Below are positions 41,186-49,102 of a DNA stretch of 49,102 nt, piece by piece. The DNA is taken from the NCBI RefSeq assembly GCF_003932785.1, contig NZ_RQYT01000018.1, forward strand, positions 1-49,102, in the 5' to 3' direction. The position numbers and the translations under genes are program-made. The notes below the pieces were generated by a model. It saw only the letters and a list, made by a program, of their open reading frames with translations. It searched no databases and was not told the origin of the DNA. The DNA is from Arachnia propionica (GTDB lineage Bacteria > Actinomycetota > Actinomycetes > Propionibacteriales > Propionibacteriaceae). Numbering within the stretch: position 1 is the first letter of the stretch; each line of letters starts with the position of its first letter.

Positions 41186-42847
41186 TCAGATGCTCTCCGG
41201 GCTGATGGCCTGGCGGATGGTCTTGATCTGGTGCCACCGCTCGTCGCTGATCTGGTGGCCCGTCTGTGGTCCCGCGTAGTCGTTGGGGTGGTTGACGGCG
41301 GAGATGACGTTGAAGTCGGCGTCGAAGATGGCGGAGGTGTGGAGGTAGTCCCCGGCGACGCGTCGCTTGAGGAGGTTGAACACCGACTCCGCGACGTCCT
41401 CGAAACCGCCGCGGGACAGGGCCTTGGCCACGTCGACGCCGGTGATCTCGCGGTTCATCATGTCCTCGGCGGCCTTGAGGTCCTCGACGACGTTGCGTTT
41501 GGGCATGTCCTGGGAGGAGTTGGCGTAGGTGGCGGCCTCGACCTCCGCGTCGGTGATGTCGGGCAGCCCCAGCTCACGGAACACCGCCTGCAGGGCGCGG
41601 GCGGCCTTGCGGCGTATCGCGATGACGTCCTCCTCCAGCACCGGGGTGAGTCCCCCGTCGACCCTGAGGTCGCGCTGGATGATGTTCCAGTCGTCGAAGT
41701 CCTCCGCGTCCCAGTTGGACCCGGCGAACATGTTGTCGCTGTTCGGGGTGGCGGAGTAGCCGGAGCAGATGAAGTCGGTGCCCGGCACGAATTGCATGAG
41801 GGAACGCGACACCCGCCGCAAGTCGGAGTGGGTGAAGGTCTGGTCGTTGCTGGAGGCGCACTCAAGGTCCAGCATCGTCGCGATGAGGTTCTCGGCGAGG
41901 ACGGCCCGGATACCGCCGGGAACCCCGGCCGGGACACCGATGCAGCTGACCGAGCCGTTCTGCGTGCCCTGCGAGCCCGCGGCCTTCGTCACGAACAGGC
42001 AGCGGGCCTCCAGGTACAGCATCGACTTGCCTTCGGCGAAGCCCATCTGCACCTCGGAGCCGGTGCCGGAGGTGAACCGCATCTTCAGGCCGCGCGAGGC
42101 GTAGCTGGAGGCGAGGAACGCCTTCGACCAGGGGGTGTCGTCGCCGTCCATGAACACGGCCTCGGTGCCGTAGACGGACACGGTCTCCGCGTAGGCGGTG
42201 AGCCCGCGCATGCCGAGCTGCAGTTCCGTCGCCTCCTCGACCGCGCACTGGGTGAGGATGCCGGGCCTGCCCGTCTGTGCACCGACGAGCAGGGACAGCG
42301 CGTTGAACGGGGCGTAGCGGACGATGCCGACGGTGGTCTCCTGCTCCGCGAAGCCCCGCAGGGCGGCCTCGGCGGCGTCGGCGGCGATCTGGACCGGGTG
42401 GTCGAGCACGTTGGTGACGTGGCACTGGTTGGCGGGCTGTTTGCGGGCCCGCATCTTCGTCACGGCCATCATCATCTCCAGCACGTTCATCCGGCCGACG
42501 ACGTCGGTGAGCTTCGCCGGGGTCATCGCCGTGGTGAGGGGGATGATCGTGGAGCGCGGGACGTTGATGTCGCACAGCATCCGGGCGATCTCCAGGGAGT
42601 CCATCGCCATCGCCTTCTCCGCCAGTTCCAGGTTGATGCCGTGGTCGGCGATGAAGGTGTCGATCATGTCGAACTCGTCGCGGGTGCGGCCGTCCAGCTC
42701 CACCACCCTGCCGCCGGACAGCTTGATGGAGGGTTTCGGGTCGCCGGGGGAGTCCATCGCGATGAGCCCGACCTCGGGCCATTCGCTGACGAAACCGTCC
42801 TGGTTGACGGGGCGGGCGTCGAGCGCCTCGAACCTCTTGGAACGCAT
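41186..42847 (-). CDS. pduC: Propanediol dehydratase large subunit
   Basis: The 553-residue catalytic alpha subunit, a TIM barrel that dehydrates 1,2-propanediol to propionaldehyde (and glycerol to 3-hydroxypropionaldehyde) by adenosylcobalamin radical chemistry. It starts MRSKRFEALDARPVNQDGFV, which is very typical, and has VPRSTIIPLTTAMTPAKL, RKQPANQCHVTNV, FTSGTGSEVQMG and GYSATPNSDNMFAGSN. It is intact and normal in length. Whether propanediol or glycerol is the main substrate cannot be read from sequence alone. Confidence 0.97.
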   Translation of the reverse strand: MRSKRFEALDARPVNQDGFVSEWPEVGLIAMDSPGDPKPSIKLSGGRVVELDGRTRDEFDMIDTFIADHGINLELAEKAMAMDSLEIARMLCDINVPRSTIIPLTTAMTPAKLTDVVGRMNVLEMMMAVTKMRARKQPANQCHVTNVLDHPVQIAADAAEAALRGFAEQETTVGIVRYAPFNALSLLVGAQTGRPGILTQCAVEEATELQLGMRGLTAYAETVSVYGTEAVFMDGDDTPWSKAFLASSYASRGLKMRFTSGTGSEVQMGFAEGKSMLYLEARCLFVTKAAGSQGTQNGSVSCIGVPAGVPGGIRAVLAENLIATMLDLECASSNDQTFTHSDLRRVSRSLMQFVPGTDFICSGYSATPNSDNMFAGSNWDAEDFDDWNIIQRDLRVDGGLTPVLEEDVIAIRRKAARALQAVFRELGLPDITDAEVEAATYANSSQDMPKRNVVEDLKAAEDMMNREITGVDVAKALSRGGFEDVAESVFNLLKRRVAGDYLHTSAIFDADFNVISAVNHPNDYAGPQTGHQISDERWHQIKTIRQAISPESI

Positions 42848-42857
42848 CGCTCAGTCC

Positions 42858-43640
42858 TCAGATGTAGGGGGTGGTGACGGATTCGGCGGTGCCGCCGAGT
42901 GCACTGATGAGGGACAGGCCGACGTCGCGGGCGGCGACGATGGCCTGCCGGACCGCGCCGGAGTCGCCGCTCAGGAACGCGATGGCCTCGTTGGAGAAGC
43001 TGGTGCCGCTGGCGGGGCTGGCGTAGCCGACGAGGTCGACGTTCGCGGCCTTGACCGCGGTGTCGGCCATGACGACGCCGATGGCGGCGGGCCCGCCGAC
43101 GGTGATCCCGAACGCCTTCTCCAGCGGTGCCCCGAAGGCCTTCGCGAGGGCGTGGGAGGCGCGGGCGGTGTACTGGAACTCCAGGTGTCCGGCGTCGTTG
43201 GCGTAGACGTCGCCGAAGGTGCGGTCCAGCTCGCCGAGCGCCACCTCGACGGCGCGGCGGGCGTCGGAGACGTCCTCGGAGCCGAACACGATGAGGGAGC
43301 CGTGGCCGGCGCCGCCCTTGGTGTCGCGGGGCAGTTCGATGGCGAGGATCTCGGTGTTGGTGGCCTTGACCGCCTCGTCGGCGGCGAAGATGTGGGGTCC
43401 GGCACCGGTGCGGGCGCCGAGGATGCCGATGGAGCGGTACTTCTTGCCGAGTTTCATCCCGTCGCTGAGCTGCTGGTCGACGTTCGCGATGACCAGGCCG
43501 ATGGTGTCACCGAGGGGGTTGACCCCCACGAACTCGGTGGCGCTGGGGGTGGGTGCGGCTGCCGAGGGGGCTGTGGCGGCGGGGGTGCCCATCTTCTTGA
43601 CGACCTCCGCCAGAACCTTGTTGATGAGGTCCTCGGACAT
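42858..43640 (-). CDS. pduB: Microcompartment trimeric shell protein PduB
   Basis: A 260-residue tandem-BMC (BMC-T) shell protein. The N-terminal helix LINKVLAEVVKKMG resembles the encapsulation peptides of the cargo enzymes and is known in Salmonella PduB to link shell and core. Two BMC domains follow (about 55-150 and 160-260; GLVIANVDQQL, VGYASPASGTSFSNEA). It lies between pduA and pduC as in the classical pdu operon. Confidence 0.93.
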   Translation of the reverse strand: MSEDLINKVLAEVVKKMGTPAATAPSAAAPTPSATEFVGVNPLGDTIGLVIANVDQQLSDGMKLGKKYRSIGILGARTGAGPHIFAADEAVKATNTEILAIELPRDTKGGAGHGSLIVFGSEDVSDARRAVEVALGELDRTFGDVYANDAGHLEFQYTARASHALAKAFGAPLEKAFGITVGGPAAIGVVMADTAVKAANVDLVGYASPASGTSFSNEAIAFLSGDSGAVRQAIVAARDVGLSLISALGGTAESVTTPYI

Positions 43641-43648
43641 GGGTCACC

Positions 43649-43927
43649 TCACTTCCCCTGCTTCGGCAGGATCTGCTCCACGTCGCTGTGGGGGCGCGGG
43701 ATGACGTGGACGCTGATGAGTTCGCCCACCCGCCCGGCCGCAGCGGCTCCGGCATCGGTGGCGGCCTTGACCGCACCGACGTCGCCACGCACCATGACGG
43801 TGACGTATCCGGCGCCGATCCTCTCGCTGCCGATGAGGTGCACGTTGGCGGACTTGACCATGGCGTCGGCGGCCTCCACCGCGCCGACGTAGCCCTTCGT
43901 CTCGACCATTCCGAGCGCTTCCTGCAT
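43649..43927 (-). CDS. pduA: Microcompartment hexameric shell protein PduA
   Basis: A 92-residue BMC-H protein with the canonical [20 protein letters not shown] start, the pore loop [20 protein letters not shown] region and [11 protein letters not shown] at the end. It forms the main hexameric tile through which substrate and cofactor pass. The ATG follows AAGGAG. It is the first gene of the operon and faces pocR. Confidence 0.95.
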   Translation of the reverse strand: MQEALGMVETKGYVGAVEAADAMVKSANVHLIGSERIGAGYVTVMVRGDVGAVKAATDAGAAAAGRVGELISVHVIPRPHSDVEQILPKQGK

Positions 43928-44162
43928 GGGTGACTCCTTCGTCGTGGACCCGTGGCGGACGGACCGACGGTGGTCCGTTCCTGCGACGTTAACGTGATCC
44001 GGATACACAGTTCGCCCGAGCTGTTACACATCTTTGATCCGAATCGGTTGTGTGGTGGGGTGGGGCCTTCTATCGTGGTGGTCACCCCGGACGGAGTTGT
44101 CATGACGGAACGGAGCGGCGGGACCGAGAGCCCGCAGGAGTTCGGTCGGGGCCGGAGGCGTC
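43928..44162. promoter_or_regulatory. Divergent pduA-pocR control region
   Basis: This 235-bp region separates the two start codons. TGATCCGGAT at 43995-44004 and TGATCCGAAT at 44035-44044 are direct repeats exactly 40 bp apart, about four helical turns. They suit an AraC-type activator and are candidate PocR sites. Between them lies ACACAG ... CTGTtACA, a loose inverted repeat. Promoter hexamers are not clear enough to call. Confidence 0.5.
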
Positions 44163-45491
44163 GTGCTGAATCGTGACGTGAACCCGGTCCCGGCGTCGAT
44201 GGATCTGCGCGCGCTCGTCGACGTGAGGGAGCTGCAGCGCATCCAGGATGAGTTCGCCGCGGACACGGGTCTCGCCATGATCACCGTCGATGCCCTCGGG
44301 CGTCCCGTGACGGAGGCGTCCCGGTTCACGAACCTGTGCCAGTTCCTGCGACGCGACCCGGCGATCCGGGCGAAGTGTCACACCTGCGACGCGCACGGCG
44401 GGTTGCAGAGCGCGATCGAGGGCAGGCCCGTCGTGTACCGGTGCCATGCGGGTCTGGTGGACTTCTCGGTGTCGATCATGTGGGGGGAGCAGTACCTCGG
44501 CGCGGTGATGGCGGGGCAGGTGCTGCTTGCGTCGGGGCAGGAGAACCTGCGGCAGATCCTCGCCGCGTCGGACCTGGCCGGGGATCCGCAGGCCGCTTCC
44601 CTGATGGATGAGGTGGCGGTGGTGGACCTCGGGAAGCTGCAGGCCGCTGCCAACGAGGTGGTGCAGCTGGCGAACGCGAGGCTCGGCTCCACCCTCGGGC
44701 AGGCGGATTTCGCGACGACGGGTCGGGTGCTGGGCCGGTTGAGTCGCCCTGCCGAGGGTGGGGACGGTTTCGCGCCGCTGCTGGGTGGGACCCGGAAGCT
44801 GCTGCCGTTGGTGCCCGTCGAGTCCCCTGTGGGCGGGGTGCGGATGGATGCGGAGCTGCTGGCGCGCAACGTCGCCCAGGGGGATCTGGCGGCGAACCTG
44901 ACCCTGCTGGGGGATTTCCTTGACCGGCTGCTGCCGCGGTGGAGCCAGAAGGTGGATCCCAGTGAACTCTCCGAGTACGAGGATCTTCTCATCGGGATCG
45001 CGACGGGGGAGTCGACGCAGTGCGGGCGGGAGATGTCGCAGCTGGTGATCCGGCACCGGGGCAGGCGTCGCGGCCCGATGAACCGCTACGAGTGCCAGCT
45101 GTACTGCGAGAAGCTGCTCATCCGGGTCCACGACCTCATCGCGTCGGCCGCCTCCGGAGGGGAGCCGACGCTGGTGTCGCTGCTCAACGAGATCGAACGG
45201 AACCCGACGGCGTTCCTCACGCTGCGTCGGGCGGCGGCCCATCTGATGTGGTCGGAGTCGCATTTCGCGAGGAAGTTCAAGGAGTACACGGGGCAGAGTT
45301 TCATCACCTATGTGACGGCGAAGCGGCTGGAGCGGGCCAAGCTGGCGCTGGCCCACACCGACAAGCCGGTGATGCGGATCGCGGCCGAGCTGGACTTCTC
45401 GCCGCTCAACTACTTCTCGCGCATCTTCAAGAAGCACGTCGGCCAGACCCCCACCCAGTACCGCAGGGAGCACGCGGCCCGGGCCGCCTGA
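44163..45491 (+). CDS. pocR: PocR-type AraC-family regulator of the pdu operon
   Basis: A 442-residue activator. The N-terminal PocR sensory domain (about 15-190) has the family's four cysteines, C59, C72, C75 and C94, and should bind the diol. The C-terminal AraC double helix-turn-helix (about 345-442) shows HLMWSESHFARKFKEYTG and RIAAELDFSPLNYFSRIFKK. Between them is a variable helical part. The start is GTG at 44163, 4 bp after GGAGG; GTG at 44178 is an alternative. It is divergent from pduA and convergent with the next gene, 12 bp away. Confidence 0.9.
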   Translation: MLNRDVNPVPASMDLRALVDVRELQRIQDEFAADTGLAMITVDALGRPVTEASRFTNLCQFLRRDPAIRAKCHTCDAHGGLQSAIEGRPVVYRCHAGLVDFSVSIMWGEQYLGAVMAGQVLLASGQENLRQILAASDLAGDPQAASLMDEVAVVDLGKLQAAANEVVQLANARLGSTLGQADFATTGRVLGRLSRPAEGGDGFAPLLGGTRKLLPLVPVESPVGGVRMDAELLARNVAQGDLAANLTLLGDFLDRLLPRWSQKVDPSELSEYEDLLIGIATGESTQCGREMSQLVIRHRGRRRGPMNRYECQLYCEKLLIRVHDLIASAASGGEPTLVSLLNEIERNPTAFLTLRRAAAHLMWSESHFARKFKEYTGQSFITYVTAKRLERAKLALAHTDKPVMRIAAELDFSPLNYFSRIFKKHVGQTPTQYRREHAARAA

Positions 45492-45503
45492 GGTCGAGCC
45501 CGG

Positions 45504-47798
45504 TCAGCGGCGGGCGAGGGCGGCCGCGACGGGGCCCGTCGGGGCGGCGTCGGCGGGCACGTCCGGCTGGTGGGCGGCGAGGATGTCGAGGACCGCGCGG
45601 AGGCTGACCGGGGGTTTCCGGCGGGCCAGGAGGTCGTCGGCGACGGCGTTGAGCAGCGGCCACACCAGGGCCAGTCCGCCCGCCTCCGCGACGACGTCGA
45701 GGACCTCGGCGAGGCGCTGTGGCCGCACCGTGAACCACTGGAGTTGTGGGTTGCGCCAGGCGGCCACCAGGTCGTCGGGGGTGAGGCGGCCCTGGTCCCA
45801 GGCGTCCACCAACAGGCTGGCGTAGTTCTCGTGGCGGGCCTTGGCGAGGTTGCCGCCGATGGCGACGACGGCCAGCGCCAGCAGCGGTTCGAACCGGGAG
45901 GCGGCGGCCAGCGCGGGGGCGAGGGTGTCGAGGACCTGCCAGCCGGGGTGAGTGGCGAGGAGACGCAGCGCCTCCACCGCGGGCAGCGTCGGATGCGCTG
46001 GCAGCAATGACATCCCGGAACAGCAGGTGGCATGGAAGGTGGAGCTGAGGTTGCGGTTCTCCCTGCCGTGGGGGAGATCCAGCAGGGTCAGGGTGGGTGG
46101 CTCCCCTCCCTGCAGCGTCGCGGAGTTGAGGTCCTCGCCGACGAGGCGGCCGGGTGGGGCTGGCTGGTCCCGCCAGGCGGCGATGACGTCGGGGAGGGTG
46201 TGGGTCGTGCCCTCGATGGGCAGGTCGAACGGGGAGAGGTCGGCGGGCGTCGTGGCATGGTCCACGCGGGCGAGGGCGGCGGCGACGTCGACGGGTCGGG
46301 CCGCGAGCCCGGCCTCGCGGTAGCGGCCGACGCGTTCGGCCAGACCGTCCCAGGACACGTGGAGCGGGCGGTGGGTCGGGGTGGCGAGCAGGCAGGGCAG
46401 GGTGCCCAGCCCGTCGATCACCTCCTGGACCCGACGCAGGGCCAGCGCGGTCCGGTTCACGGCCGTCACCATGCGCCGTCTCTCCGCGGCATAGCGGTCT
46501 CGCCCGATCGCGATCCCGAGCAACTCCCCGAAATCGCCGGTGAACCAGTCGATGTCCTCAATCACATCGTCGAAAATCTCCAGTGCGGCCTCCCTGCCGT
46601 GGGCCTGGGCGGTTGCGACGAGGGAGGACAGCAACATGTCGATGGTCTCCGGGTCCTCCTCATCGATCGCCTCGGCCAGAAGGGTGTCCAGTTCGGGACC
46701 TTGGAGGGGCGGCGTCTCGACGAGCGGCGACGACCCCGGTCCGCTCGGCTCCCGCCACAGCCCCTGCGGCGAGACGGCCTCGGGGGTGGCTTCCCAGGCC
46801 TTCAGCAGGGCCCGGGCCGGGGCGGCGAGGGTGGAGTCCTTCGCCGTCGCCACGGCTTGGACGGTGCTGAGCAGGTCGGCGTCGGGCTCGGTCACTCGTT
46901 GCAGGGCGGCCAGGACCCGGAGTTTCAGGGCCTTCTCGGGGCGGGGCAGGACGGCGACGGCGATGTCGGTGAGCTCGGCGTCGTTGAGTTCGGGGCGCAG
47001 GCAGTGGTCGAGGAACACGCCAGCGGTCTTGGGGGAGGCGGCGGACAGTGCCGCGATCACCCGTCCCCGCTGCTCCCACAGCTGATGGTTGAGTCCGAGG
47101 TGTTCCAGCCAGGTCAGGGCCCCGGCCTGCGAGTTGCGGTTGTCGCCGCGCTCGATCATCTGGATGAGCTGGGAGGCCAGCGAGTCGTCGAGCTCCCCGG
47201 CGGCGCGGAGCGCCCTGGCGCCGTCGCGGATCTGTTCGTCGGTGGTCCGTTCGTGGTATCTCAGGCCGTTGCGGACCTCGGTGAGGAGGGTGAACTGCTC
47301 CACCCAGCGGATGCCCGGGCGCGGTGCCGAGCAGTGGATGAGCCAGTCCTCCAGGTAGGCGGGGTTCGACGGCAGCGGCAGCTCGTGGGCGATGACCAGC
47401 GGCGCCAGCATGTCGGCGGCTCTGCCCGCGATGGCGTTCTTCTTCATCACCCCCGCGACGAAGGCGGCGGCCCAGTCGCGGTCCCGGGCGGCGACCCGGT
47501 CCTTGAGGCGCTGGTAGCCGACCGGTTCGCCCGGCAGCAGCCCCATCGTGAACTGGGTGAAGGCCGAGATCAGCTGGGCGGGGGTCGCCTCCAGGCAGGC
47601 CAGCAGCACGACGAGGTTCTCCCAGAACTGGGCGGCGGGGGAGCGGCGACGGAGCTGGGGGAGCTGCTTCTTCACGGCCCGGTCGAGGGCGGTTCGTTCC
47701 TCGTCGTTCAGGGCGTCGACGGCAGCGACCACGTCCTTCGTCTCGTGCGGATACTCCAGGAGGGTGACGATGCGTTCGAAGGTCCAGTCCGAGGTCAT
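45504..47798 (-). CDS. Large helical-repeat protein, DUF6493-like
   Basis: A 764-residue soluble protein with no signal or membrane segments, made largely of helical repeats in the HEAT/ARM manner. The central LLATPTHRPLHVSWDGLAERV and PVDVAAALARV resemble DUF6493 proteins, whose function is unknown. Relatives are often near SWIM-type zinc-finger genes, which are not present here. I chose the ATG at 47798 (MTSDWTFERIV); the frame extends 24 codons upstream to 47870 without support. No ribosome binding site is visible, so it may be leaderless. It is divergent from the methyltransferase gene. Confidence 0.6.
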   Translation of the reverse strand: MTSDWTFERIVTLLEYPHETKDVVAAVDALNDEERTALDRAVKKQLPQLRRRSPAAQFWENLVVLLACLEATPAQLISAFTQFTMGLLPGEPVGYQRLKDRVAARDRDWAAAFVAGVMKKNAIAGRAADMLAPLVIAHELPLPSNPAYLEDWLIHCSAPRPGIRWVEQFTLLTEVRNGLRYHERTTDEQIRDGARALRAAGELDDSLASQLIQMIERGDNRNSQAGALTWLEHLGLNHQLWEQRGRVIAALSAASPKTAGVFLDHCLRPELNDAELTDIAVAVLPRPEKALKLRVLAALQRVTEPDADLLSTVQAVATAKDSTLAAPARALLKAWEATPEAVSPQGLWREPSGPGSSPLVETPPLQGPELDTLLAEAIDEEDPETIDMLLSSLVATAQAHGREAALEIFDDVIEDIDWFTGDFGELLGIAIGRDRYAAERRRMVTAVNRTALALRRVQEVIDGLGTLPCLLATPTHRPLHVSWDGLAERVGRYREAGLAARPVDVAAALARVDHATTPADLSPFDLPIEGTTHTLPDVIAAWRDQPAPPGRLVGEDLNSATLQGGEPPTLTLLDLPHGRENRNLSSTFHATCCSGMSLLPAHPTLPAVEALRLLATHPGWQVLDTLAPALAAASRFEPLLALAVVAIGGNLAKARHENYASLLVDAWDQGRLTPDDLVAAWRNPQLQWFTVRPQRLAEVLDVVAEAGGLALVWPLLNAVADDLLARRKPPVSLRAVLDILAAHQPDVPADAAPTGPVAAALARR

Positions 47799-47862
47799 GG
47801 GATCATTGTGGCCAGCCACGCTGACAGAGGTTGTCGGGTGTTGAACTGTGGGAAGGGGCCGG

Positions 47863-48657
47863 ATGGGCACGGGATGGAGTGGCGGCGCCGCTGTCGCCTA
47901 CGAGATGAGTTTCGCGCGGTTGTGCGCCGGGGCGGTTCCGGCCATCCTCGCGGCGCTGCCGTCGGCTGCGACTGGGCGGCTGCTGGATGTCGGGGCGGGG
48001 ACGGGAAGGTTGAGTGTCGCCGCGGCGGCGCGGGGCTGGCGGGTCACGGCGTTGGAACCGGACGAGGACATGCTCGCGGTGGCACGGAGTCGGGGAGCGA
48101 AGGGGGTGGAGTGGATCTCGGGTGGGGCGCCGGGGATACCGTTCCCGGACCGGATGTTCGACCATGCGGTGGCCTCGTTCGTCGTCAATCATGTGGCGTC
48201 GCCCCGGCGGACGCTGCGTGACATGGTGCGTGTGGTGGTGCCGGGTGGCAGGGTCATCGCGACCGTCTGGGAGGCATCGAAGGGCGAGATCAACCAGCTC
48301 TGGCAGGCGGTGACGTCGGTGAAGGGTTTCGAGGCGCCGCCCGCACGGAGGCTACCGCCGGAGGAGGACTTCGAGCGGAGCCCGGAGGGTCTGGCGCGAT
48401 TGGGTGAGGAGTGCGGGCTGGAGGTCGCGGCGGCGCGAACGGTGTCGTGGGAGTTCGTCATCGAGCCCGGGGACCTCTGGCAGGGCCCCGAGCACGGGAT
48501 CGCGGGCATCGGTCGTGCCTACCTGGCGCAGGACGAGACGGTGCGGGAACGGATGCGGAGTGCCTACGACGAGGTGGCGGCAGCAATGGCCCAGGACGGC
48601 CTCCTCCACCTGAGGTCGCACGCCGTGCTGGTGGAGGCCGTGGTCCCGACCACCTGA
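47863..48657 (+). CDS. Class I SAM-dependent methyltransferase
   Basis: A 264-residue methyltransferase of the UbiE/Methyltransf_11 type. The SAM motif I is LLDVGAGTGRLS, followed by the acidic ribose contact ALEPDEDM and motif IV region FDHAVASFVVNHV. The substrate is unknown; small-molecule or lipid methylation is likely for this group. The ATG at 47863 follows AAGGGG; a GTG at 47848 would add five residues. It is intact. Confidence 0.85.
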   Translation: MGTGWSGGAAVAYEMSFARLCAGAVPAILAALPSAATGRLLDVGAGTGRLSVAAAARGWRVTALEPDEDMLAVARSRGAKGVEWISGGAPGIPFPDRMFDHAVASFVVNHVASPRRTLRDMVRVVVPGGRVIATVWEASKGEINQLWQAVTSVKGFEAPPARRLPPEEDFERSPEGLARLGEECGLEVAAARTVSWEFVIEPGDLWQGPEHGIAGIGRAYLAQDETVRERMRSAYDEVAAAMAQDGLLHLRSHAVLVEAVVPTT

Positions 48658-48751
48658 TCCCGGCCTCCCGGGCGGCCCCTCCTCCGCGAGGGTCCCTGCA
48701 CATCCTGTCCGGGTCTCGGCTGTCGGGGGTGCTGTGGTCTCGGATCGCCAC

Positions 48752-48872
48752 CTTCCGCTGGTCGAGCCGCGAAGCGAAGCGAGCGTGGCGAGACCACCAC
48801 AACAGTCCCAGCGAACCGTCGCCGGGTCTCGACACGGGCCCCTCCACTACGTTCCGGGTCCCGGCTCGACCA
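48752..48872. repeat. Opposed-arm dispersed repeat, copy A
   Basis: The left arm has CTGGTCGAGCCGCGAAGCG then AAGCGAGCGTGGCGAGACC. The right arm has GGTCTCGACACGGG, then CACTACGTTCCGGGTCCCGG, then CTCGACCAG. The termini match the family at 468, but the inner sequence is different, so it is a second subtype. Confidence 0.8.
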
Positions 48873-48925
48873 GCGGGAACGGGAGAACCGATGACGGGCA
48901 GCATGTGCGACCGGGTCGCTGCTTT

Positions 48926-49049
48926 TCCGTTGGTCGAGCCGCGAAGCGAAGCGAGCGTGTCGAGACCTCCGTAAGAGTGCCTGCGAACCCTCACCAGGTC
49001 TCGACACGGGTCCCTCCACTACGTTCCGGGTCCCGGCTCGACCAACGGA
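48926..49049. repeat. Opposed-arm dispersed repeat, copy B
   Basis: Near-identical to copy A, about 175 bp further right: CGTTGGTCGAGCC ... GTGTCGAGACC, then GGTCTCGACACGGG ... GGCTCGACCAACGG. A third right-type arm begins at about 49064 (CCAGGTCTCGACCATCGG) and runs toward the window end. Confidence 0.8.
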
Positions 49050-49102
49050 GAAAGGGGATCTTCACCAGGTCTCGACCATCGGGCGCGTTGCGCGCTCAGC
49101 TC

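Larger units (their letters stand above)
48658..49102. other. Terminal intergenic region made of dispersed repeats
   Basis: This 445-bp stretch to the end of the window is mostly two copies of an opposed-arm repeat plus the start of a third. The open frames in it are repeat sequence and I do not annotate any gene. Confidence 0.7.

Noticed and set aside
35003-43927. Ethanolamine (Eut) or choline microcompartment instead of Pdu
   Set aside because: There is no ethanolamine ammonia-lyase or glycyl-radical enzyme. PduC/D/E-type dehydratase subunits and the DdrA/DdrB reactivase define the pathway.
46032-48221. Plus-strand open frame of 729 codons opposite the DUF6493-like gene
   Set aside because: It runs out of frame into the methyltransferase gene, and its composition is that of antisense sequence.

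Overview
The window is high-GC actinobacterial DNA. The gene set (ParA/ParB with parS sites, a vitamin B12-dependent diol dehydratase microcompartment, PocR, thioredoxin genes beside the partition genes) fits a member of the Propionibacteriaceae such as Arachnia, Propionibacterium or a relative. That placement rests on gene content and remembered gene order, not on a search. The parAB block and five identical parS sites put the left edge near the chromosome origin.

Layout: (1) 1-1035, a gene-free partition region with direct repeats, dispersed palindromic repeats and parS sites; (2) parA-parB and a four-helix membrane protein, ending at a strong terminator; (3) 4310-12193, a type I restriction-modification island, hsdM-rhuM-hsdS-mrr-hsdR. 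Its hsdS carries a run of ten Gs exactly between its two halves. (4) 12288-16639, a minus-strand block: D-Ala-D-Ala ligase-like ATP-grasp, aminotransferase, membrane protein, trxA, trxB; (5) an MFS exporter with a divergent TetR regulator, coupled to a truncated azlC; (6) prolyl oligopeptidase, an enoyl-CoA hydratase/hydroxyacyl-CoA hydrolase and a SorC-type regulator; (7) four 22-bp iterons in front of an AAA/DUF4143 ATPase; (8) tdh-kbl for threonine breakdown; (9) a sugar ABC transporter (binding protein and two permeases) with an alpha-galactosidase, headed by an unusual array of seven 12-bp units in two opposed sets; (10) two small acidic proteins and a predicted beta-propeller protein; (11) 35003-43927, a ten-gene propanediol-utilisation microcompartment operon read leftward, with divergent pocR; (12) a large repeat protein (DUF6493-like), a methyltransferase and a closing cluster of dispersed repeats.

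How it works together: PduCDE would dehydrate 1,2-propanediol (or glycerol) using adenosylcobalamin made by PduO and repaired by the DdrA/DdrB reactivase. PduP would turn the aldehyde into acyl-CoA. PduA, PduB and a second hexameric shell protein would form the compartment. PocR probably switches the operon on. No pentameric vertex protein, PduL or PduQ is encoded here, so those must lie elsewhere or be absent.

The most notable signals are the poly-G tract in hsdS, where gain or loss of one G hits a stop within a few codons and leaves a clean half-subunit; the rhuM and mrr genes embedded in the same operon; the opposed repeat array before the alpha-galactosidase, with solitary copies of its unit at two other gene ends; and the iterons before the ATPase.
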